In this document: positions 41,369 to 50,345 of the stretch, in pieces
Numbering within the stretch: the first letter of the stretch is position 1
Layout of the letters: each line of letters opens with the position of its first letter
Program-made: the position numbers and the translations under genes
Source of the DNA: an uncultured Prevotellaceae bacterium
GTDB taxonomy: Bacteria; Bacteroidota; Bacteroidia; Bacteroidales; Bacteroidaceae
Direction of reading: 5' to 3'
Assembly (NCBI GenBank): GCA_902769805.1
Contig: CACXQL010000004.1
Coordinates: forward strand, 1-59,343
Length of the DNA: 59,343 nt
Notes under the pieces: model-generated
What the model was told of the DNA's origin: nothing
Databases searched by the model: none
What the model saw: only the letters and a program-made list of their open reading frames with translations

Positions 41369-41524
41369 TTATGGATGTTCTGTCATTGTCTGGGCATAAC
41401 CGTTCCACTGTGTCTGTTTCTCCTGAATGGTGATGATACCAGGCTCTTTGTCGTGGACGTTATTCCCCTTGAACTCGTAAAGTGCCATGGCGATGGCTGC
41501 ATATACTTCGTTCTTCATAAGCAT
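41369..41524 (-). CDS. Small subunit-like protein in the mmd operon (51 aa)
   Basis: Begins MLMKNEVYAAIAMALYEFKG and ends TQWNGYAQTMTEHP. A small protein of this kind with ...KEPGIITIQ... commonly sits between the carboxyltransferase and biotin-carrier genes in Bacteroidales, as I recall, and would correspond to the delta/epsilon type accessory subunit. No membrane segment is obvious here, so it is not a standard OadG. The start could also be the ATG at 41518. Starts six bases after the mmdA stop. Confidence 0.65.
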   Translation of the reverse strand: MLMKNEVYAAIAMALYEFKGNNVHDKEPGIITIQEKQTQWNGYAQTMTEHP

Positions 41525-41530
41525 CACTTT

Positions 41531-43096
41531 TTACATAGGAATATTACCATGTTTCTTTGCAGGCAGTGCATCGCGCTTGGTGGCAAGCTGGGCAAGGGCA
41601 CGACAGATGCGGAAACGCGTGTTGCGTGGCTCGATGACATCGTCAATATAACCGTACTTGGCAGCCTGATAAGGATTAGCGAAGAGCTCATTGTACTCTT
41701 CCTCTTTCTCGGCGATAAATGCCTTCACATCTTCACCAGCCTCTTTCTTTGCCTTTGCCTCCTTGGCATAGAGAACGGCAGCGGCACCGGAAGCACCCAT
41801 TACTGCAATCTCGGCAGAGGGCCAAGCGTAGTTAAGGTCGGTATGCAGCTGCTTAGAACCCATCACGATGTGAGAACCTCCGTATGACTTACGCAGGGTA
41901 ACGGTGATCTTGGGTACGGTAGCCTCTCCATAGGCATATAACAGCTGGGCACCGTGCAGGATGACAGCATTGTACTCCTGGCCAGTACCTGGCAGGAATC
42001 CCGGTACGTCGACCAGTGATACGATAGGAATATTGAAGGCATCGCAGAAGCGTACGAAGCGGGCACCCTTACGTGAGGCGTTAACATCGAGAACGCCAGC
42101 ATAGCATGAAGGCTGGTTTGCGACGATACCTACGCTCTGTCCATTGAAACGGGCAAAGCCGACGATGATGTTCTTGGCGAACTTCGGTTGTACCTCGAAG
42201 AACTCGTTGTCATCAACGACAGCACTGATGACCTTGTACATATCATATGCCTCATTGGGATTCTCTGGAATAATCTCATTCAGAGAGTCCTCAAGACGGT
42301 CAATAGGGTCTGTACACTGTTTGCGTGGAGCTACCTCCATATTGTTGGATGGGATGTAGCTCAGTAAGGTCTTCAGCATCTCAACAGCCTCTTCCTCCGT
42401 CTTTGCAGTGAAGTGTGTCACACCAGACTTGGAAGCGTGTACGCTTGCACCACCGAGGTGCTCCTGGTCAATGTCCTCTCCCGTAACAGTCTTCACCACT
42501 TTCGGACCAGTGAGGAACATATAGGATGTGCCTTCCATCATCAAGGTGAAGTCGGTGAGGGCAGGGGAGTAGACGGCACCGCCTGCGCAGGGACCGAAGA
42601 TACCTGATATCTGGGGAATCACACCAGAGGCAAGGATATTGCGCTCGAAAATCTCAGCATAACCGGCAAGGGCATTGATACCCTCCTGAATACGGGCACC
42701 GCCTGAGTCGTTGATACCGATGACAGGAGCTCCCATCTTCATCGCCATATCCATGACCTTACAGATCTTCTGACTCATGGTCTCTGACAGAGAACCGGCA
42801 TGTACGGTGAAGTCCTGTGCGAAGATGAATACCAGACGACCGTCAATGGTACCACTACCTGCAACGACACCGTCACCGAGGAACTGTTTCTTCTCCATGC
42901 CGAAATTATGGCAACGGTGTTCCTTGAACATGTCATACTCTTCGAACGAACCTTTGTCAAGCAGCATCTCAATACGCTCACGTGCTGTATACTTTCCTTT
43001 GTCGTGCTGCTTCTGTATAGCTTTCTCACCACCACCGAGACGAGCTTGTTCGCGCTTCTCGATGAGTTGCTTGATTTTTTCTAATTGCTTACTCAT
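41531..43096 (-). CDS. mmdA: Methylmalonyl-CoA decarboxylase alpha subunit / acyl-CoA carboxyltransferase
   Basis: 521 aa from the ATG at 43096 ([22 protein letters not shown]). Biotin-dependent carboxyltransferase, two crotonase-like domains: [27 protein letters not shown] and [11 protein letters not shown] in the first, [22 protein letters not shown] and [15 protein letters not shown] in the second, with the C-terminal [11 protein letters not shown]. Removes CO2 from methylmalonyl-CoA onto biotin, producing propionyl-CoA. Position between mce and a biotin carrier supports the decarboxylase reading; a propionyl-CoA carboxylase beta chain is the main alternative since no membrane beta subunit is in the window. 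Confidence 0.9.
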   Translation of the reverse strand: MSKQLEKIKQLIEKREQARLGGGEKAIQKQHDKGKYTARERIEMLLDKGSFEEYDMFKEHRCHNFGMEKKQFLGDGVVAGSGTIDGRLVFIFAQDFTVHAGSLSETMSQKICKVMDMAMKMGAPVIGINDSGGARIQEGINALAGYAEIFERNILASGVIPQISGIFGPCAGGAVYSPALTDFTLMMEGTSYMFLTGPKVVKTVTGEDIDQEHLGGASVHASKSGVTHFTAKTEEEAVEMLKTLLSYIPSNNMEVAPRKQCTDPIDRLEDSLNEIIPENPNEAYDMYKVISAVVDDNEFFEVQPKFAKNIIVGFARFNGQSVGIVANQPSCYAGVLDVNASRKGARFVRFCDAFNIPIVSLVDVPGFLPGTGQEYNAVILHGAQLLYAYGEATVPKITVTLRKSYGGSHIVMGSKQLHTDLNYAWPSAEIAVMGASGAAAVLYAKEAKAKKEAGEDVKAFIAEKEEEYNELFANPYQAAKYGYIDDVIEPRNTRFRICRALAQLATKRDALPAKKHGNIPM

Positions 43097-43103
43097 AATG
43101 ATA

Positions 43104-43508
43104 TTAATGTTCACAAAGTTCAGTTAATATACCTGCTGTTGATTTTGGATGCAGGAAAGCGATGTTCAGGTTCTCAGCACCCTTGCGAGGTTTCTCGTCA
43201 ATCAGACGGACACCCTTCTCGCTGACTTCAGCAAGTGCGTTGGCAACACCATCTTCTACGCAGAATGCTACATGATGTACACCTTTATTGCCCTTGTCAA
43301 GCCATTTCTGGATGGTGCTCTCAGGAGATGTTGGCTCCAGCAGTTCCAGTTTTACCTCACCGCACTTCAGGAAGGCGGTCTTTACTTTCTGATCCTCTAC
43401 CGTCTCAACGGCATAACACTTCAGTCCCAGGACGTTCTCAAAGAACGGCAGGCTCTCTTCAATGCTCTGGACGGCGATGCCCAGATGTTCAATGTGTGAA
43501 ATCTTCAT
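43104..43508 (-). CDS. mce: Methylmalonyl-CoA epimerase
   Basis: 134 aa glyoxalase/VOC-fold enzyme interconverting (R)- and (S)-methylmalonyl-CoA. Metal ligands as in the family: His7 in [10 protein letters not shown], Gln45-region, His in [12 protein letters not shown] near 91, and Glu near the end (GILTELCEH). Full length. First gene of the operon, with TACCTTTG on this strand at 43541-43548. Confidence 0.93.
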   Translation of the reverse strand: MKISHIEHLGIAVQSIEESLPFFENVLGLKCYAVETVEDQKVKTAFLKCGEVKLELLEPTSPESTIQKWLDKGNKGVHHVAFCVEDGVANALAEVSEKGVRLIDEKPRKGAENLNIAFLHPKSTAGILTELCEH

Positions 43509-43597
43509 ATTGTAATAATATTAATTGTACAAATAATGATGCAAAGGTACAACAAATAATTGAGAAATGAGAATCAAGTATTAATAATTAAACATTA

Positions 43598-45982
43598 TTA
43601 AAACTCAACAATAACCTTTCCATTGATTTGTCTGCCCGTCAGGTAGTTCGGAACGGCAAATTGCTTGTTGGTGACATCGGTAACCCAGTAGTAGCTGTTG
43701 ACATTCGAGATACCGAAGATATTCAGTCCGTCGATACCCAGCCAAACCTTCCTGATACCAAAGGAAGAACGGTCTTGGTTGCGCTGATAGGCAAGGAAAC
43801 TCATACCGATGTCGGCGCGCTTGTAGGCCGGGGCACGGAACTGCTGGTATTCCAGTCCTCTGTGTGGGGCACCGAAGGGAAGACCGTCTGCAAAAGCGAG
43901 TCGTAGTGTCATCTTCCATCTCTCCGTACCAGGGAAATAGTCAGTGAAATGGAAGTTCACGCCCCATCGCTGGTCTGTAGGTAACGGTACGCTGATGCCG
44001 TTGATGGTCTGACGTGTACTCATGATGGAGAATGTCAACCATGAATCGGTACCAGGCACGAACTCTCCGTAGAGTTTCAGGTCAAGACCTGCCGCATAGC
44101 CTTTCGCCATGTTCTGTCCGTAATACACCACCTTCATGTTCTGTACATTATACGGTACGAGGTTATCCATGATTTTATAGTATGCCTCTGCCGTAAAGCG
44201 GAATGGACGGCCTGCCATCCGGAAACGGTAGTCAAAAGCTCCCACGATATGTATGGATCGTTGGCTCTTGATATCATTATTCAAGGTTACCACTGTCCTG
44301 CCGTTGATGGTACTGGTGTCACGCAGTTCCTTATAGAAAGGTGCTTGATAGTAGAGACCAGTAGACAAGCGGAAGGTCATGTCCTCATTGAAACCTGGAA
44401 TCATCGCCAGAGAGACTCGTGGTGAGATAATCGTCTCTTTGTTATAGCTCCAGTTTGCCAGTCGTACTCCGAGATTCAGTGTCCATAGGTTAGGCTTCTC
44501 CGCAGGACCAGACTGGAAACGGTAAGTATCTTGCAAGTATGCCTCCAGTCGGGTGGAGGATATCTTGTTCTTCGAGGCGAGGGAGTAGATGAGGTCTAAC
44601 CTGTCTGCCTTGTGGGGGATGCTGTAACCGCTGGAGTCACGCATCTCATATTCTCGTGCGTTCTCCTCTATCTCTTCCCATTTCATAGTGAGGGCACCCT
44701 CAATGTCGTGTCGCTTTGCCTTATGGTTGACGGTCAGCTTGATATTCTCCACATTGGCGGTGAGATAGTTGCGGGCATGTTCCATATATGTTCCCACGCC
44801 TAAGTTCTCGGATGTCTGTGTATCATCCAGCCAATACTGTCCCTGGATATCGTAGGTCTCCTGTTCTTTCGTGTGGAAGGCGGCAGCCTGTATCTTCACG
44901 TGTGTCTTTTCCGTCGGATGGTAGGTAATAGACGCAGTGCCGAAAAGGGTACGGAAGATATCTTTTTCCTGTCCGTCGAAATACACCTTGAAAGATTTCA
45001 CGTCTTGCATCGTTCCAAAAGAGGTCTCACGGTCACTGGGAACGAAGTTATAGTGATTCTCTGAGATATTTCCAATAACTTCCAGGTCCCACCGTTTATT
45101 GGGATGCCAGGTGATATAGGTCTGGTAGTCGAGGAAGTTTGGTTTGTATTCTCCTTTAGTCTCCAAAGACCCTAACAGATAGCGGTTCGTCTTATAGCGT
45201 ACGCCATGGCTCATTGAGAATTTCTTGTTGCCGTAGCCAAGGAAGACGCTGCCTCCTAAGAGCGATGCCTGCAGGTTACCTTCCAGTCGGGTAGGCTTGC
45301 GATACTGGATATCCAGTGCACTTGACATCTTGTCACCGTATTTTGCCTCGAAACCGCCAGAGGAGAAGCCGATCTTCTCCACCATGTCACTGTTAATGAC
45401 GGAGAGTCCTTCCTGTTGTCCGCTGCGGACGAGTAGGGGACGGTAGACTTCCGTACCGTTGATGTATACGGAGTTCTCGTCAAAGGAACCGCCTCGGACA
45501 TTGTATTGACTTGACATCTCATTGTGACTTGACACGCCAGCCTGTTGTTGTACAAGTTCCTCAACGGCATTGCCTGAAGTGGAAGGTGTCTGCTTGATAT
45601 TCTTCGTGTCAAGCTGCTCCGTACCAGTGGTCTGACGACGTCTCTCTGTGACGACGACCTCGTCGAGTTCTTTCATAGGACGCAGTGTAATCAGCAGTCG
45701 CTGCTTGCCTTTCGGATTACGTAGCACGCGTGTGGTGGTCTGAAAACCAACCATCGAGTATTTGACAACCACAGAGTCTGCTGATCTCAGCGTTAACGAG
45801 TATTCTCCTTTCAGGTTTGCCATTGTCACGGCACCTTGTTCCAAACAGCTCACCGTTGCCAGTTCCACAGCGTTTCCTTCCTCGTCGCTGACGGTGCCTG
45901 AGAGAGTGAACGACTGTGCATGGAGCATGGTACTGCCCATGAGCAGCAAGAGTATAGTGAGAAGATAATATTTCAATTTCAT
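43598..45982 (-). CDS. TonB-dependent outer-membrane receptor with carboxypeptidase-like N-terminal domain
   Basis: 794 aa from the ATG at 45982, which supplies a signal peptide (MKLKYYLLTILLLLMGSTMLHA); the frame runs further back into the preceding gene. Residues ~24-110 form a carboxypeptidase-regulatory-like beta sandwich (SFTLSGTVSDEEGNAVELATV ... LLITLRPMKELDEVVV). A plug follows (EELVQQQAGVSSHNEMSSQYNVRGGSFDENSVYINGTEVYRPLL near 145-190) and a beta barrel to the C-terminal Phe (INGKVIVEF). No SusD partner is adjacent, so the substrate is unknown; siderophores, vitamins or glycans are all possible. Confidence 0.9.
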   Translation of the reverse strand: MKLKYYLLTILLLLMGSTMLHAQSFTLSGTVSDEEGNAVELATVSCLEQGAVTMANLKGEYSLTLRSADSVVVKYSMVGFQTTTRVLRNPKGKQRLLITLRPMKELDEVVVTERRRQTTGTEQLDTKNIKQTPSTSGNAVEELVQQQAGVSSHNEMSSQYNVRGGSFDENSVYINGTEVYRPLLVRSGQQEGLSVINSDMVEKIGFSSGGFEAKYGDKMSSALDIQYRKPTRLEGNLQASLLGGSVFLGYGNKKFSMSHGVRYKTNRYLLGSLETKGEYKPNFLDYQTYITWHPNKRWDLEVIGNISENHYNFVPSDRETSFGTMQDVKSFKVYFDGQEKDIFRTLFGTASITYHPTEKTHVKIQAAAFHTKEQETYDIQGQYWLDDTQTSENLGVGTYMEHARNYLTANVENIKLTVNHKAKRHDIEGALTMKWEEIEENAREYEMRDSSGYSIPHKADRLDLIYSLASKNKISSTRLEAYLQDTYRFQSGPAEKPNLWTLNLGVRLANWSYNKETIISPRVSLAMIPGFNEDMTFRLSTGLYYQAPFYKELRDTSTINGRTVVTLNNDIKSQRSIHIVGAFDYRFRMAGRPFRFTAEAYYKIMDNLVPYNVQNMKVVYYGQNMAKGYAAGLDLKLYGEFVPGTDSWLTFSIMSTRQTINGISVPLPTDQRWGVNFHFTDYFPGTERWKMTLRLAFADGLPFGAPHRGLEYQQFRAPAYKRADIGMSFLAYQRNQDRSSFGIRKVWLGIDGLNIFGISNVNSYYWVTDVTNKQFAVPNYLTGRQINGKVIVEF

Positions 45983-46031
45983 CACTAAATATAACGCAAA
46001 AGAGTAAGATTTATTATATAGCCACCTCTCA

Positions 46032-47015
46032 TCACTCTCTCCACCACCATGAGGCAATGGCGTTCACCCATCGGATACTGATACGGAACCATCGGAAGCT
46101 GGTAGTCTCCTTACCCCCGAAACTCAGGATGAAGTCACGGTAAGGATTCTTGCGGAAGGGTAGACCTACATCCACAAAACGGAAATGCTGCATCCCTTCC
46201 TCATGGGCTTTCTTGATGGCATTCCAGATGGTGACGGCATTCGGGTGCAGTCGCGCATAACTCTTTCTGCGTGAGGCGGAATACCACAGATACAGGTCGC
46301 CCTCAGAATGAACACAGGCACAGCATCCGATGACTTTCTCATGGTATTTCGTGATGAAGAGACGACAACGCTGGCTCTTCATCATCCCACGGAAGAAAGC
46401 ATCGTCTGGAAGGTATCGTCGTGGCTTTAGCCAGTTATGACGGCGCAACAACTTGGAGAACAGCTTAAACTCCTCCTCTGTCTCTACAAGCTTGGTCTCA
46501 GCTCCACGTTCCATAGCTGCCTCTACGCGCCTCAGTTGTTTGTCGGTAATACGGTTCTCTGGTGTCCGCGAATGCAGCGAGTTATGTATATTCATCCATT
46601 TCACGTGGAAATATCCCATGCGCTTCAGGTCTTTATAGCCAAACATCTTTTGCGAGAGATGACTGAACTCTATATATAAGCTGTGGTTCTGTAAGCGTTC
46701 CGTGATAGCTTCCGCCATGAGTCCGAAGAGATATTGCTTGTTACACTCTTCATCGACATGATGGTAGACACCTTCGCCCATCACCCTGACATGCATATAT
46801 AAATAAGGTGGCATCCATGAGCGTCGGAAACGCATGGTGGCGAGCATGTGAGCCACCACCTGTCCCCCAGCGCCCGTCACCACAGCCATATAGGGCTTTA
46901 GGCGCGGCGTCTTCTCGCAGAGCTCCATCAGCTCTGGGCTGTGGAAGTAGTTGCCTTCCAGTATGGCAGGCAACTCTGCGGCATGGGTACAGATGGTGAC
47001 TTTCAACTCTCTCAT
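46032..47015 (-). CDS. GNAT/FemAB-like acyltransferase
   Basis: 327 aa. Two-lobed architecture of FemAB or lipid-acyltransferase-like GNAT proteins: an N-terminal lobe with LEGNYFHSPELMELCEKTPRLKPYMAVV and a C-terminal lobe with SQRCRLFITKYHEKVIGCCACVHSEGDLYLWYSASRRKSYARLHPNAVTIWNAIKKA and FRFVDVGLPFRKNPYRDFILSFGG. The C-terminal part carries the Tyr/Trp-rich acyl-CoA-type or aminoacyl-binding pattern. The acceptor is unknown. Separated from the flavodoxin gene by 13 bases, likely cotranscribed. Confidence 0.65.
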   Translation of the reverse strand: MRELKVTICTHAAELPAILEGNYFHSPELMELCEKTPRLKPYMAVVTGAGGQVVAHMLATMRFRRSWMPPYLYMHVRVMGEGVYHHVDEECNKQYLFGLMAEAITERLQNHSLYIEFSHLSQKMFGYKDLKRMGYFHVKWMNIHNSLHSRTPENRITDKQLRRVEAAMERGAETKLVETEEEFKLFSKLLRRHNWLKPRRYLPDDAFFRGMMKSQRCRLFITKYHEKVIGCCACVHSEGDLYLWYSASRRKSYARLHPNAVTIWNAIKKAHEEGMQHFRFVDVGLPFRKNPYRDFILSFGGKETTSFRWFRISIRWVNAIASWWWRE

Positions 47016-47028
47016 ATGGGTATTAGTC

Positions 47029-47829
47029 TTAGCGGACTACTTGTGTGAACTCTGGTTTGTTACGATCTTCATCAGGAACGGTGACATAGATGATGGAGGT
47101 AGCCTCTTTGCCGTCCATGCCGCGGCTGGTGACAGTATATTTATAGTCCATGCTGTCGGGTGTCTTACGCTTACCTACTGATACCGGTGTGCCGAGGGGG
47201 AACTGATAACTGGAACAGGCAGTCTCAAAGACCTGTCGCTCATGGGCGGTCAGTGGCTGCTGTGTGGAGTAGTCAGGCAGTTTCTCAACCTTTCCCTCCT
47301 TGTATCCGTTCTCCTTTAAGAAACGGTCAAGCTCTTTCGCTGCGGCTGTCACTCTGGCGGAGCGTACCCCATAGCCTTCTTTGACGGTGGCATTGGGAAG
47401 TGCTTTCTTCAACGCCTCCGTGGAAGTGTTCAGTCCGCCACTGCCGAAGGTGCAGAAAGGAACGATCGTTTTTCCTGCGAAGTCGTTGCTCTTCACAAGG
47501 GATGCGATAGGATTAGCATAAGTTCCAAACCAGATAGGGTAGCCGAGGAAAATGATGTCATAGTCGGCAATCTTCTTCTGGAGGGGTTTGAGGGCAGGCC
47601 ATTCTCCATTCTGCATCTCCCGCTGTCCGCGCTGTATCGTCTCCTGGAAGTTTCCGGAATAAGGTTCTACAGCCTCGATGCTCTCGATGTCTGCGTTCAG
47701 TTGTTTCTGCAACTCCTCTGCTACGGTTTTCGTACTGCCTGTCTCTGAATAATAGAGCACCAGACCCTTCTGTGCATTACAGGTCGTGATGGCTGTCATT
47801 GCTGCGATGGATAATAATAGTTTCTTCAT
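47029..47829 (-). CDS. Exported flavodoxin-domain protein
   Basis: 266 aa with an N-terminal signal peptide (MKKLLLSIAAMTAITTCNA, then QKGLVLYYSETGSTKTVAEEL). A flavodoxin fold follows (FMN phosphate loop YSETGSTKT, then IIFLGYPIWFGTYANP and CTFGSGGLNTSTEALKKALP), and a ~90-residue C-terminal domain (SYQFPLGTPVSVGKRKTPDSMDYKYTVTSRG...). The Cys before the cleavage point (TCNA) makes a lipoprotein possible but the +1 pattern is poor. A flavoprotein outside the cytoplasm is uncommon. Promoter box TAACTTTG on this strand at 47872-47879. Confidence 0.75.
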   Translation of the reverse strand: MKKLLLSIAAMTAITTCNAQKGLVLYYSETGSTKTVAEELQKQLNADIESIEAVEPYSGNFQETIQRGQREMQNGEWPALKPLQKKIADYDIIFLGYPIWFGTYANPIASLVKSNDFAGKTIVPFCTFGSGGLNTSTEALKKALPNATVKEGYGVRSARVTAAAKELDRFLKENGYKEGKVEKLPDYSTQQPLTAHERQVFETACSSYQFPLGTPVSVGKRKTPDSMDYKYTVTSRGMDGKEATSIIYVTVPDEDRNKPEFTQVVR

Positions 47830-47871
47830 TTTATTTTATGTTTTATATTAGTTTATTGTTATTTCTGTTTG

Positions 47872-47879
47872 CAAAGTTA
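47872..47879 (-). promoter_or_regulatory. -7 element of the exported flavodoxin gene
   Basis: Minus strand TAACTTTG followed by CAAAC, about 43 bases before the ATG. Confidence 0.5.
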
Positions 47880-47997
47880 CATATTTTCTTAAATAAATGT
47901 ATCTTGTCACGTACAAAAATAATGCTTTCCTACTTTTTCAGTCAATATAACGTTATAATCTAAAATAGTATCAGAACCACCCCCATGATCTACAGTT

Positions 47998-48240
47998 GTC
48001 GTTCGCTCCGATACTTCCCGATGGAGGAAGGAACCATTATAACGGGGTGAACGACAGGCACTTTCTGGGTGAAAGTGGCGTTCTTGTCAGTATAGCAGCG
48101 GTCGGTGCTGTTATTAGCAGCGCCCGCTGCTAATATCGACAGCGTTCGCTGCCAATGTCTGCAGCGTTCGCTACTGACCTGTTATGAATCAGGGGAAGAT
48201 AGCCTCGAGCAAACACCTCGATAGGCGGCGGCTATCTTTT
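47998..48240 (+). ncRNA. Possible structured RNA / tandem hairpin array
   Basis: No CDS. Successive hairpins: gtcgttcgctcc / ggggtgaacgac (47998-48009, 48044-48055) enclosing cttcc/ggaag; cactttc/gaaagtg (48059-48077); an imperfect agca...tgct stem (48094-48110); ttagcagcg / cgctgctaa (48114-48133, perfect); cagcg/cgctg (48140-48151); agcg/cgct (48163-48172); gatagcc / ggctatc enclosing tcgag/ctcga (48199-48236), followed by tttt. The last looks like a plus-strand terminator. No clear plus-strand TAnnTTTG promoter was found, so transcription is unproven. Confidence 0.4.
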
Positions 48241-48287
48241 GTACATAATCGACATTATGATAAATAAGAAAGTGTAGGAACTTTATC

Positions 48288-48905
48288 CTACTCGTTTTTT
48301 AATGTTGGAAGAGACAAATGGTATTTGACAGCTAGGAAACGAATCAGACAGGTCACACAAAAAGATGAAATAACAGTGATTTCTATAGGTAATTGCAAGA
48401 CATCCATTATCCAGTATGTGATTCCGCCAAGAATGGCAGCCATTGCGTAAATCTCTTTATGAAAGATGACGGGTTCGTTATTAAGCAGCACATCACGGAT
48501 AACGCCACCTGCAGATCCCGTAATACATCCCATAATGATACCAACCCAATACGGATGCCCAAATAAGAGTGATTTTTGAATGCCTGCAATCGTGAAAAGT
48601 GCAAGACCTAATGTATCGAAGACAAACCATGTATTTCTGAGTCCTTCCATGTGTTTTGAGAAAACAACAACGAAAAGCAACGCCATGGCAGTACATATCA
48701 TATAGAAAGGATTTGTCATCCAGAATGGTGTTGTTCCCAGCATGACATCCCGAATAGTACCTCCGCCAATAGCCACAGCAATGCCGCATACATATCCCCC
48801 AAACCAGTCGAAATGTTTGGCAGCAGCATGTCTGATACCTGAAATAGCAAAAGCAAAAGTACCAAGAAACTCTATCACCTGGGTGACAATCGCGTTATAT
48901 TCCAT
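48288..48905 (-). CDS. TRIC/UPF0126-type cation channel family protein
   Basis: 205 aa, seven predicted membrane helices built from two repeats of the UPF0126 domain. Each half carries the glycine-rich signature: GIAVAIGGGTIRDVMLGTTPFW (near 40-61) and GCITGSAGGVIRDVLLNNEPVIF (near 126-148). Prokaryotic TRIC relatives form trimeric potassium-type channels; this assignment is by family, not function tested here. Starts 28 bases after rarA on the same strand. Confidence 0.85.
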   Translation of the reverse strand: MEYNAIVTQVIEFLGTFAFAISGIRHAAAKHFDWFGGYVCGIAVAIGGGTIRDVMLGTTPFWMTNPFYMICTAMALLFVVVFSKHMEGLRNTWFVFDTLGLALFTIAGIQKSLLFGHPYWVGIIMGCITGSAGGVIRDVLLNNEPVIFHKEIYAMAAILGGITYWIMDVLQLPIEITVISSFCVTCLIRFLAVKYHLSLPTLKNE

Positions 48906-48933
48906 CTTGTCTATTTATCATAATATCGCCCAT

Positions 48934-50217
48934 TCATTTCTTATCCTCATAGCGTTCTCCCCAATAATTCACCATCCGCTCATACAGTTTCTGTTCTGAG
49001 GGAGAATGCTGACCATGCCACAGACGCTCTTGTGTCAAGGCATCAGGGAGATACTGTTGTGGTGTGAAATGACCAGGATAATCATGTGGATACAAGTAGC
49101 CGTCATGATAGCCCAGTTCTTTCATCAGCTGGGTTGGCGCATTACGGATAGGAAGCGGTACCGGCTGGTTTCCTGTACGCCTTACTAATTCCAATGCGGC
49201 ATCAATACCCAAATAAGCAGAGTTGCTCTTTGGTGATGTGGCAAGATAGACAGTGGCTTCCGCCAGTGGAATCCTGCCCTCAGGCCATCCTATCTTCATC
49301 ACGGCATCGAAGGCAGCATTAGCAAGCAGCAAGGCATTAGGATTTGCCAGTCCGATATCCTCTGCGGCAGAGATAATGAGTCGGCGGGCTATGAACTCAG
49401 GGGCTTCCCCACCCTCTATCATCCTGGCAAGCCAATAGAGTGCCGCATCAGGGTCAGAACCACGAATGCTTTTGATAAAGGCAGAGATGATGTCGTAATG
49501 CATCTCACCGTCCTTGTCGTATGCCAACGGATTCTGTTGCAATCGTTCCGCCACGAGTTGGTCAGTAATGACTATCGTCTCATTGGGGTTAGCCGACTCA
49601 ACAACTAATTCAAGAATATTGAGTAACTTTCGTGCATCTCCCCCACTATATCGCAGTAATGCTCCCGTCTCTTTCAGTTCTATCTCACGCTCTTTAAGGA
49701 ACACATCCTCTGTGACAGCCCTGTTCAACAACTTCATCAGGTCTGCTTTCTCGAGGGACTTCAATACATACAACTGACATCTGGACAATAAAGGACGGAT
49801 GACTTCAAAGGAGGGATTCTCCGTGGTGGCACCAATCAGTGTTACGATACCTTTCTCTACAGCTCCTAACAGGGAGTCCTGCTGCGATTTCGAGAAACGG
49901 TGTATCTCGTCTATAAATAAAATAGGTGAAGCCTCATTGAAGAACCTGCCCTTCTGAGCTTTCTCTATCACATCCCTAACATCCTTCACACCACTGGTCA
50001 CAGCAGAGAGCGTATAGAAAGGAGTCTCCAGGCGATGGGCGATAATCTGAGCCAAAGTCGTCTTTCCCACTCCAGGAGGTCCCCATAAAATAAAAGAGGT
50101 GATACGTCCTGCGTCAATCATCTTACGCAAGACAGCCCCCTCTCCTACCAGATGTTCCTGTCCGATATAGTCATCAAGGGTCTTTGGTCTTAGTCTTTCT
50201 GCTAACGGCTCACTCAT
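48934..50217 (-). CDS. rarA: Replication-associated recombination protein A (AAA+ ATPase)
   Basis: 427 aa from the ATG at 50217 (MSEPLAERLRPKTLDDYIGQEHLVGEG), chosen over an earlier in-frame start because TATCTTTG lies just ahead on this strand. Walker A GPPGVGKTTLAQ near 44-55, Walker B LFIDEIHRFSKSQQDS, sensor 1 IGATTENPSF, and the C-terminal tetramerisation domain (HYDIISAFIKSIRGSDPDAALYWLARMIEGGEAPEFIARRL). Acts on stalled replication forks. Complete. Confidence 0.94.
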   Translation of the reverse strand: MSEPLAERLRPKTLDDYIGQEHLVGEGAVLRKMIDAGRITSFILWGPPGVGKTTLAQIIAHRLETPFYTLSAVTSGVKDVRDVIEKAQKGRFFNEASPILFIDEIHRFSKSQQDSLLGAVEKGIVTLIGATTENPSFEVIRPLLSRCQLYVLKSLEKADLMKLLNRAVTEDVFLKEREIELKETGALLRYSGGDARKLLNILELVVESANPNETIVITDQLVAERLQQNPLAYDKDGEMHYDIISAFIKSIRGSDPDAALYWLARMIEGGEAPEFIARRLIISAAEDIGLANPNALLLANAAFDAVMKIGWPEGRIPLAEATVYLATSPKSNSAYLGIDAALELVRRTGNQPVPLPIRNAPTQLMKELGYHDGYLYPHDYPGHFTPQQYLPDALTQERLWHGQHSPSEQKLYERMVNYWGERYEDKK

Positions 50218-50284
50218 ATTCTTGTGCAAAGATACGAATAAGGAAACAAAAAAACAAGAATTAAGAAAAAATATCATGGAAATA

Positions 50285-50315
50285 CTTGTTTTTCGATACT
50301 TTTACATTACCTTTG
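50285..50315 (+). promoter_or_regulatory. Promoter of the acidic hypothetical gene
   Basis: CTTG (50285-50288), 19 bases, TACCTTTG (50308-50315), 30 bases ahead of the ATG. Confidence 0.6.
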
Positions 50316-50345
50316 CAGCACATAAGTATAATTATTTGAATAAAT

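Noticed and set aside
47998-48240. CRISPR array for the hairpin repeats
   Set aside because: Repeats are palindromic, irregular and only ~24 bases apart without conserved repeat/spacer alternation; no cas genes nearby.
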